Below are positions 57,860 to 64,000 of a DNA stretch of 64,000 nucleotides, piece by piece. The notes under the pieces are model-generated. The model was not told the origin of the DNA and made no database searches. It was given only the letters and a program-made list of their open reading frames with translations. Source of the DNA: Pseudomonas sp. MWU13-2105 (lineage in GTDB: Bacteria; Pseudomonadota; Gammaproteobacteria; Pseudomonadales; Pseudomonadaceae); contig NZ_JALLIY010000001.1 of the NCBI RefSeq assembly GCF_023242315.1, forward strand, positions 62,001 to 126,000, given 5' to 3'. Within the stretch, counting starts at the first letter, position 1, and every line of letters begins with the position of its first letter. The position numbers and the translations under genes were made by a program.

Positions 57860-57936
<77 letters not shown>

Positions 57937-57944
57937 AATATCAG

Positions 57945-57974
57945 AAAAGGCTGCTCGAAAGAGTGGCCTTTTTT
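57945..57974 (+). terminator. Terminator of tRNA-fMet copy 2
   Basis: AGGCTGCTC-4 nt-GAGTGGCCT with a T-run, nearly the same as the terminator after copy 1. Confidence 0.8.
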
Positions 57975-58214
57975 GTATCCGCCGAAAAAACTTTCATCCA
58001 GTCATGGCTGGACGGATCGAACCCTCGACGGATACCGCAGTCAATGGCTGCACAGGCTAAGCTGAATCCGCAACAAACTTCCTCTACAACAGCCCGGGGC
58101 GTGGGTCGCCGTACAACGGCCAGACACGTTAATATTTGCAATTATTTTGTCCATAGGGATTGGTAACTTGGCTGGATACCCCCATCCTGTCGCGCACAAT
58201 CCTAGAGGTGATTG

Positions 58215-60857
58215 ATGCGCGCCAACTCGTCCGAACCACACGAAACTGTTACAGCGACACACCCGATCACCGCCACCCGTCTACGTTGGCTGGATCTGTT
58301 GAGCAAGTACCGACAGTCCGTCGGACTGGCTGTCACCCTGTTTCTGTTCGCCATCGCCCTGATCGCCTGCCGTCACCTGTTGATCGAGCTCGATCTCGAC
58401 GCCCTGCACGATTCGATTCTCAGTGTGCCCAAACCGGCCCTGGGTGGCGCATTGGCGGCGACCGCCATCGGCTTCATTATCCTGCTGGGCTATGAGTGGT
58501 CCGCCAGTCGCTACGCCGATGTGAAATTGCCGACGCGCACCCTGGTACTGGGCGGCTTCACCGCTTTCGCCATCGGCAATGCCATTGGCCTGTCGTTGTT
58601 GTCCGGCGGTTCGGTGCGCTACCGGCTCTACGCCCGTCACGGCCTGGGGGCCGCCGAAGTCGCGCGGATGACTCTGTTTGCCAGCCTGTCGCTGGGCTGC
58701 GCGCTGCCACCGCTGGCCGCCCTGGCGACCTTGAGTAACCTGCCCGCGGCGTCCGAAGCCCTGCACCTGCCCGCCTACCTGCTCGGCGGCATCGCCGTAG
58801 GCGTGCTGGCCCTGGCGGCCCTGCTGGCGGCAGGCATCTACCGTCGGCGCCTGCCGGAACAACCGATCAAGGACAACCTGCTGGTCAAGGCCGGACGCCG
58901 TACCCTGCGCCTGCCCAGTGCCCGTCTGACCTTGCTGCAACTGGTGATTACCGCCCTGGATGTGGCCGCCGCGGCGACCGTGCTCTATCTGCTGTTACCC
59001 GAGGCGCCACCGTTCGGCGCCTTCCTGCTGGTTTACCTGCTGGCCCTGGCTGCCGGCGTGCTCAGCCATGTGCCCGGCGGCGTCGGCGTGTTCGAAGCCA
59101 TTCTGCTGGCCGCCTTTGCCAATCAGTTGGGCGCCGCACCGCTGGCCGCCGCGCTGCTGCTCTATCGCCTGATCTACGTGCTGTTGCCGCTGCTGCTGGC
59201 CTGCCTGGCACTGCTGAGCACAGAAGCCCAGCGCCTGATCACTACCCGGCAAAGCATGCGGGTCGCTTCAGGTTTCGCCGCGCCGATCCTCGCCGTCCTG
59301 GTGTTCCTCTCCGGCGTGGTCCTGCTGTTCTCCGGCGCAACCCCGGAAATCGACACGCGCCTGGAAGGCATCGACTTCCTGGTTCCGGATCGTCTGATCG
59401 ACGCCTCGCACTTCGGCGCCAGCCTGGTGGGCGTGTTGTGCTTGCTGCTGGCCCAGGGCCTGCGTCGGCGCCTGTCCGCTGCCTGGATGCTGACCATGAC
59501 CTTGCTGCTGGTGGGCGCCCTGCTCTCGCTGCTCAAGGGTTTCGACTGGGAAGAAGCCAGTATGCTGACGGCCACCGCCTGCCTGCTGGGGATTTTCCGC
59601 CGCTCCTTCTATCGACCCAGCCGCCTCACCGAACTGCCGTTCTCGCCACTCTATCTGGTCGCCAGTCTCTGCGTGCTCGGCGCTTCGGTCTGGCTGCTGT
59701 TGTTCGCCTACCAGGATGTGCCCTACAGCCACGAGCTGTGGTGGCAGTTCGCACTGGATGGCGATGCCCCCCGCGGCCTGCGTTCGCTGCTGGGAGCTGC
59801 CGTGGTATTGGTCGCCGTGTCGCTGACCTGGTTGCTGCGCACCGCGCGTCCGGTGATTCACCAGCCCACCGCCGATGAAATGGAGCGGGCGTTCAAGATC
59901 CTGATGGCTTCCGACCAGCCTGACGGCGGCCTGGCCCTGACCGGTGACAAGGCGTTCCTGTTCCACCCCACCGACACCGCCTTCCTGATGTACGCGCGCC
60001 GTGGGCGCAGCCTGGTGGCGCTGTACGATCCGATCGGGCCGACACGCCAGCGCGCCGAATTGATCTGGCAATTCCGCGACCTCTGCGACACCCATCATGC
60101 CCGTCCGGTGTTCTATCAGGTGCGGGCGGAGAACCTGCCGTACTACATGGACATCGGCCTGACCGCCATCAAGCTCGGCGAAGAAGCCCGGGTCGACCTG
60201 CATCGCTTTGACCTCGAGTCCAAGGGCAAGGAGATGAAGGACCTGCGCTACACCTGGAACCGCGGTAGCCGTGACGGCCTGTCACTGGAAATCTACGAAC
60301 CGGGGCAGGCCCCGCTGGATGAACTCAAGGTCATCTCCGATGCCTGGCTCACCGGCAAGAACGTACGCGAGAAAGGTTTCTCCCTGGGCCGCTTCGCCCC
60401 CGAGTACATCAACCACTTCCGCGTCGCGATCATCCATTTCGAGGGGCGCCCGGTGGCTTTCGCCAACCTGCTCGAAACCCACAGCCATGAACTGGCCAGT
60501 CTCGACCTGATGCGTTCGCACCCGGAAGCGCCGAAGCTGACCATGGAGTTCTTGATGGTTGGCCTGATTCAGCATTATAAGGCTCACGGATACGCGCGTT
60601 TCAGCCTGGGCATGGTGCCGTTGTCGGGCCTGCAACCGCGGCGTGGCGCCCCACTGACCCAGCGCCTGGGCTCGATGGTGTTCCAGCGCGGCGAGCAGCT
60701 CTACAACTTCCAGGGCCTGCGTCGTTTCAAGGACAAGTTCCAGCCTGACTGGGAACCCCGTTACATGGCCGTGCCGGCAGGACTTGATCCGCTGGTCGCA
60801 TTGGCCGATACCGCCGCCCTGATTGCGGGCGGCCTGACTGGATTGGTGAAACGCTGA
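58215..60857 (+). CDS. mprF: Aminoacyl-phosphatidylglycerol synthase/flippase MprF
   Basis: This 880-residue inner-membrane protein has an N-terminal flippase of about 14 helices (to residue about 540) and a C-terminal cytoplasmic synthase domain with GDKAFLFHPTDTAFLMYARRG. In P. aeruginosa the orthologue attaches alanine to phosphatidylglycerol, giving resistance to cationic peptides and acid. ATG at 58215 has GAGGTG before it. Overlaps virJ by one base (TGATG). Confidence 0.93.
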   Translation: MRANSSEPHETVTATHPITATRLRWLDLLSKYRQSVGLAVTLFLFAIALIACRHLLIELDLDALHDSILSVPKPALGGALAATAIGFIILLGYEWSASRYADVKLPTRTLVLGGFTAFAIGNAIGLSLLSGGSVRYRLYARHGLGAAEVARMTLFASLSLGCALPPLAALATLSNLPAASEALHLPAYLLGGIAVGVLALAALLAAGIYRRRLPEQPIKDNLLVKAGRRTLRLPSARLTLLQLVITALDVAAAATVLYLLLPEAPPFGAFLLVYLLALAAGVLSHVPGGVGVFEAILLAAFANQLGAAPLAAALLLYRLIYVLLPLLLACLALLSTEAQRLITTRQSMRVASGFAAPILAVLVFLSGVVLLFSGATPEIDTRLEGIDFLVPDRLIDASHFGASLVGVLCLLLAQGLRRRLSAAWMLTMTLLLVGALLSLLKGFDWEEASMLTATACLLGIFRRSFYRPSRLTELPFSPLYLVASLCVLGASVWLLLFAYQDVPYSHELWWQFALDGDAPRGLRSLLGAAVVLVAVSLTWLLRTARPVIHQPTADEMERAFKILMASDQPDGGLALTGDKAFLFHPTDTAFLMYARRGRSLVALYDPIGPTRQRAELIWQFRDLCDTHHARPVFYQVRAENLPYYMDIGLTAIKLGEEARVDLHRFDLESKGKEMKDLRYTWNRGSRDGLSLEIYEPGQAPLDELKVISDAWLTGKNVREKGFSLGRFAPEYINHFRVAIIHFEGRPVAFANLLETHSHELASLDLMRSHPEAPKLTMEFLMVGLIQHYKAHGYARFSLGMVPLSGLQPRRGAPLTQRLGSMVFQRGEQLYNFQGLRRFKDKFQPDWEPRYMAVPAGLDPLVALADTAALIAGGLTGLVKR

Positions 60858-62137
60858 TGATTCAACGCTCCTGGCGGTTTTTACTGGTAATCGTGCTGCT
60901 CCTGGCGGCACTCGCGGGAGGTGGCTACTGGTTCTGGAACCGCCCCCCGCCGGAATCCACCCTCGAGCACCTGAGCCAGGCCGACGGTTCGACCCTGACT
61001 CGCCTGACCCCCGGCACTACGGCCAAGGCCCAGGTGGTGGTTGCGACCCTCGCCGAAGACGCCCTGAGCGACGCGCAACTGTCCGCCCTGAGCCGTAGCG
61101 GCGCGGCGCTGATCGTCCAGGTGATCCTGCCCAAGGACAACTGCACGCTGCAACAAAAGGCCCTGGATGGCGCCCTGCAACAATTGAAGGGTCCGGCGAC
61201 CCTGGTCAGCGGCATCGGCCCGGGCGCGTCCCTGGCCTGGAACTGGCTGGCATCCCAGGCCAGTGACAAGGCCCAGGCCATCTCGGTGGGGTTTGTGCTC
61301 GATCAGCCGGATTGCACTGTCCCAGTGCCGAAGAGCGCCGCCCACGGCCACTGGCTGGTGGCCTGGAACGACGGACCGGATGATCCGAGCGCGGCGTTCG
61401 TGCGCGACCAGCCGAATGCCGAAACCAGCATCAGCGACTACGACATCCACCTGCCCCAGGTGCTGAACAACGAACTGCGCAAGATGCTGGTGGGTACGGA
61501 AAACGGCGGCCTGGCCATTCCGGTGGTGGAAGTCCCGGCGGAGAAAGCCAGCGACACCGTGACCCTGTTCCTCTCCGGCGACGGTGGCTGGCGTGACCTG
61601 GACCGCGACGCGGCGGGCTATATGGCGAAGATGGGCTACTCGGTGGTGGGCATCGATACCCTGCGCTACTACTGGCAACACAAGAGCCCGGAACAGACGG
61701 CCGCCGACCTGACCGAACTGATGCAGCACTATCGGCAGAAATGGGGCGCCAAGCGTTTCGTCCTGGCCGGTTATTCCTTCGGTGCCGACGTCCTGCCGGC
61801 GATCTACAACCGCCTGCCGGAAAACGAGCAGCAGCGGGTCGACGCAATCATCCTGCTGGCGTTCGCCCGTAGCGGTAGCTTCGAGATCCACGTTGACGGC
61901 TGGCTGGGCAAAGCCGGCATGGAGCTCGATACTGGTCCGGATATGGCCAAGCTGCCGGCGGCCAAGGTCTTGTGTATTTATGGCCAGGACGAAGTGAAAG
62001 AGAGTGGCTGCACCACCGCGACTGCGGTCGGAGAGCCCGTCAAGCTACCAGGGGGTCATCACTTCGATGAGAACTACCCGGCGTTGGCCAAACGGTTGGT
62101 GGATGCCATCCAGAAGCGCCAGGTCAAAAGCGAGTAA
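60857..62137 (+). CDS. virJ: VirJ/AcvB family periplasmic hydrolase
   Basis: This 426-residue alpha/beta hydrolase has an N-terminal signal anchor (FLLVIVLLLAALAGGGYWFW). The catalytic serine is in AGYSFGADV (about residue 308), and LFLSGDGGWRDLDRDAAGYM is typical of VirJ/AcvB. The P. aeruginosa homologue cleaves alanyl-phosphatidylglycerol made by MprF, so the two genes form a synthesis/turnover pair. Coupled to mprF by TGATG. Confidence 0.9.
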   Translation: MIQRSWRFLLVIVLLLAALAGGGYWFWNRPPPESTLEHLSQADGSTLTRLTPGTTAKAQVVVATLAEDALSDAQLSALSRSGAALIVQVILPKDNCTLQQKALDGALQQLKGPATLVSGIGPGASLAWNWLASQASDKAQAISVGFVLDQPDCTVPVPKSAAHGHWLVAWNDGPDDPSAAFVRDQPNAETSISDYDIHLPQVLNNELRKMLVGTENGGLAIPVVEVPAEKASDTVTLFLSGDGGWRDLDRDAAGYMAKMGYSVVGIDTLRYYWQHKSPEQTAADLTELMQHYRQKWGAKRFVLAGYSFGADVLPAIYNRLPENEQQRVDAIILLAFARSGSFEIHVDGWLGKAGMELDTGPDMAKLPAAKVLCIYGQDEVKESGCTTATAVGEPVKLPGGHHFDENYPALAKRLVDAIQKRQVKSE

Positions 62138-62144
62138 TGCGAGC

Positions 62145-62230
62145 CCTGTAGGAGCCGGGACGCCGCATCGCAGCGAAGCTTTTAGCGATCTCAAGGGCCC
62201 CATCGCCGGCAAGCCCTTCTCCTACAGGGG
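62145..62230. repeat. REP-like inverted pair after virJ
   Basis: CCTGTAGGAGCCGGG at the left edge is mirrored in part by CTTCTCCTACAGGG at the right, with GGCAAGC inside. Less regular than the other pairs. Confidence 0.6.
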
Positions 62231-62251
62231 GTAGCGTAAGCCGCCCAAGAA

Positions 62252-62289
62252 AAAGCCCCCGCTGCCACAAGGCAACGGGGGCTTTTTCA
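62252..62289. terminator. Bidirectional terminator between virJ and kup
   Basis: AAAAAGCCCCCG-TGCC/GGCA-CGGGGGCTTTTT is a long stem serving both convergent genes. Confidence 0.88.
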
Positions 62290-62301
62290 TATCCGCGACT
62301 A

Positions 62302-64000
62302 TCAGATCTCGACCTGGGTCCCCAGCTCGATCACCCGGTTCACCGGCAGCTTGAAAAAGCGCAGGTTACCGTTGGCATTCTTCAGCATGAAGGCGAACAG
62401 GCTCTCCCGCCAGCGCGCCATGCCGACGATCTTCGACGCGATCACCGTCTCACGGCTGAGGAAGTAGGTGGTGCGCATCGGACTGAAATCCAGATCGTCC
62501 AGATGGCACAGTTTCAGCGCCTGCGGCACATCCGGCTCATCGATAAAGCCGAAGTGCAGGATGACCCGGAAGAACCCCTCTCCATAAGAGTCGACCTCAA
62601 ACCGCCGCTGTGCCGGGACCCGTGGAATATCTTCATAGACCACCGTCAGCAACACCACCTGCTCATGCAGCACCTGGTTGTGCAGCAAGTTGTGCAACAA
62701 CGCATGAGGCACCGCATCCGGCCGCGCGGTGAGGAACACCGCCGTACCCTGCACCCGATGGGGCGGCTGCACGCGAATACTGCCGATAAAGATCGGCAAC
62801 GGCAGGCCACCCTCGTCGAGGCGGTCCATCAGCAGCTCCTTGCCGCGCTTCCAGGTGGTCATGAGGATAAACAGCACGATCCCCGCCAACACCGGAAAGG
62901 CACCGCCCTGGACGATCTTGGGCACGTTGGCGGCGAAGAACAGCCCGTCCACCAGCAGGAAGCCCACCAGGATCGGCACGGTCAGGATCGGCGACCATTT
63001 CCACAGCAGCAACATCACCGCCGCCACCAGGATACTGGTGATCAGCATGGTCCCGGTCACCGCCACACCATAAGCCGAGGCCAGGGCGTTGGACGAGCCG
63101 AAACCGATGACCAGCAGGATTACGCCGATCATCAGGGTCCAGTTCACCGCACCGATGTAGATCTGCCCCTGCTCGGCACTCGAAGTGTGCTGGATATGCA
63201 TGCGCGGGATGTAGCCCAACTGGATCGCCTGACGGGTCAGGGAGAACGCCCCGGAGATCACCGCCTGGGAAGCGATCACCGTCGCCAGGGTCGACAACAC
63301 CACCAGCGGCACCAACGCCCAGGCCGGCGCCAGCAGGTAGAAGGGGTTGCGCGCCGCGTCCGGCGCTTCCAGCAGCAAGGCGCCCTGGCCGAAGTAGTTC
63401 AGCACCAGCGCCGGCAGCACCAGGGCGAACCAGGCGCGGGCGATCGGCTTGCGACCGAAGTGCCCCATGTCGGCGTACAAGGCTTCGGCACCGGTCAACG
63501 CCAGCACCACGGCACCGAGAATCGCCACGCCCATGCCCGGATGATTGGTAAAGAATCGCACGCCCCACATCGGGTTCAACGCGCTCAGCACTTCAGGGTG
63601 CCGAGCAACACCATAGCCGCCCATGATCCCCAGCACGACGAACCACGCCACCATCACCGGCCCGAACAGCTTGCCAATACTCGCGGTACCGTGTTTCTGG
63701 ATCAGGAACAACGCCACCAGCACCACCAACGACAGTGGTACCACCCAGTGCTCCAGGCCATCGAAGGCAATCTCCAGGCCCTCGACCGCTGACAACACCG
63801 AAATGGCCGGGGTAATCATGCTGTCGCCATAGAACAATGCCGCGCCGATCAAGCCGAGGACCACCAGCGTCGACTGCAATTTCGGGTAGGACGCCGAGGC
63901 CCGCCGCGCCAGCGCGGTCAGGGCCATGATCCCACCCTCACCCTGGTTGTCGGCGCGCAGGATGAACAACACGTACTTGATCGACACCACCCAGATCAGC
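62302..64000 (-). CDS. kup: Potassium uptake protein Kup (partial, N-terminus outside window)
   Basis: At least 562 residues of the KUP/HAK family K+ symporter. Core features are [44 protein letters not shown] and [10 protein letters not shown]. The C-terminal cytoplasmic tail ends IELGTQVEI. Family length is about 630 residues, so roughly 65 residues lie beyond position 64000. Convergent with virJ. Confidence 0.93.
   Translation of the reverse strand, partial: LIWVVSIKYVLFILRADNQGEGGIMALTALARRASASYPKLQSTLVVLGLIGAALFYGDSMITPAISVLSAVEGLEIAFDGLEHWVVPLSLVVLVALFLIQKHGTASIGKLFGPVMVAWFVVLGIMGGYGVARHPEVLSALNPMWGVRFFTNHPGMGVAILGAVVLALTGAEALYADMGHFGRKPIARAWFALVLPALVLNYFGQGALLLEAPDAARNPFYLLAPAWALVPLVVLSTLATVIASQAVISGAFSLTRQAIQLGYIPRMHIQHTSSAEQGQIYIGAVNWTLMIGVILLVIGFGSSNALASAYGVAVTGTMLITSILVAAVMLLLWKWSPILTVPILVGFLLVDGLFFAANVPKIVQGGAFPVLAGIVLFILMTTWKRGKELLMDRLDEGGLPLPIFIGSIRVQPPHRVQGTAVFLTARPDAVPHALLHNLLHNQVLHEQVVLLTVVYEDIPRVPAQRRFEVDSYGEGFFRVILHFGFIDEPDVPQALKLCHLDDLDFSPMRTTYFLSRETVIASKIVGMARWRESLFAFMLKNANGNLRFFKLPVNRVIELGTQVEI

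Overview
The window is chromosomal DNA of a Pseudomonas from the P. fluorescens lineage. The evidence is a braCDEFG branched-chain amino acid operon, fpr/finR, an erdR-dgkA-tapT cluster, recX-recA-cinA, a tailocin locus between cinA and mutS, mutS-fdxA-rsmZ, colRS, groESL, ampG, proS, dinB, mprF-virJ and kup. Many gene pairs match P. aeruginosa neighbourhoods from memory (braC-G; erdR to rsmZ; colRS-groESL-ampG; proS to kup), but the blocks are joined in a different order. Paired Pseudomonas-type REP palindromes sit between several blocks.

Layout: 1-2.5 kb holds a large tubulin/FtsZ-like GTPase gene of unknown job. 2.6-8.3 kb holds a DUF2288 gene and the braC/braDEFG ABC transporter. 8.4-11 kb holds a four-gene bufferin operon: a DUF2282 precursor peptide, a DUF692/MNIO maturase, a DUF2063 partner and a DoxX membrane protein. 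It is predicted to make a modified copper-buffering peptide in the periplasm. 11-16 kb holds a LysR/SDR divergent pair, a lipoprotein, an FAD oxidoreductase and trmO. 16-22 kb holds fpr/finR, dgkA, erdR, tapT, a QSregVF-type secreted protein and a LOG-family protein. 22-24 kb is recX-recA-cinA with a LexA box at recA.

24.2-38.9 kb is a complete R-type, Mu/SfV-like tailocin: a contractile phage tail with no capsid, terminase or integrase genes. It has a self-cleavable PrtR-like repressor, a canonical sigma70 promoter with an overlapping repeated operator motif, a holin, sheath, tube, a tail chaperone with a T TTT TTC -1 frameshift site, a tape measure built from 41-residue repeats, baseplate genes, a receptor-binding fibre with its chaperone, an endolysin and a nested Rz/Rz1 spanin pair. 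RecA induction, repressor cleavage and lysis would link it to the SOS genes next door.

38.9-42.4 kb is mutS, fdxA and the small RNA gene rsmZ with a perfect GacA upstream activating palindrome. rpoS, expected next to rsmZ, is absent; a small membrane protein, colS/colR and groEL/groES follow instead. 47-51 kb holds fxsA, a HugZ-like protein, a decayed DUF481 gene, an alkyltransferase-like protein and ampG. 51-55 kb holds proS, a lipoprotein and dinB with its own LexA box. 55-58 kb is an islet (MFS transporter, truncated isochorismatase, MarR regulator) bounded by two initiator tRNA genes. 58-64 kb holds mprF and virJ, a predicted aminoacyl-phosphatidylglycerol synthase/hydrolase pair, and a kup potassium transporter cut by the window end.
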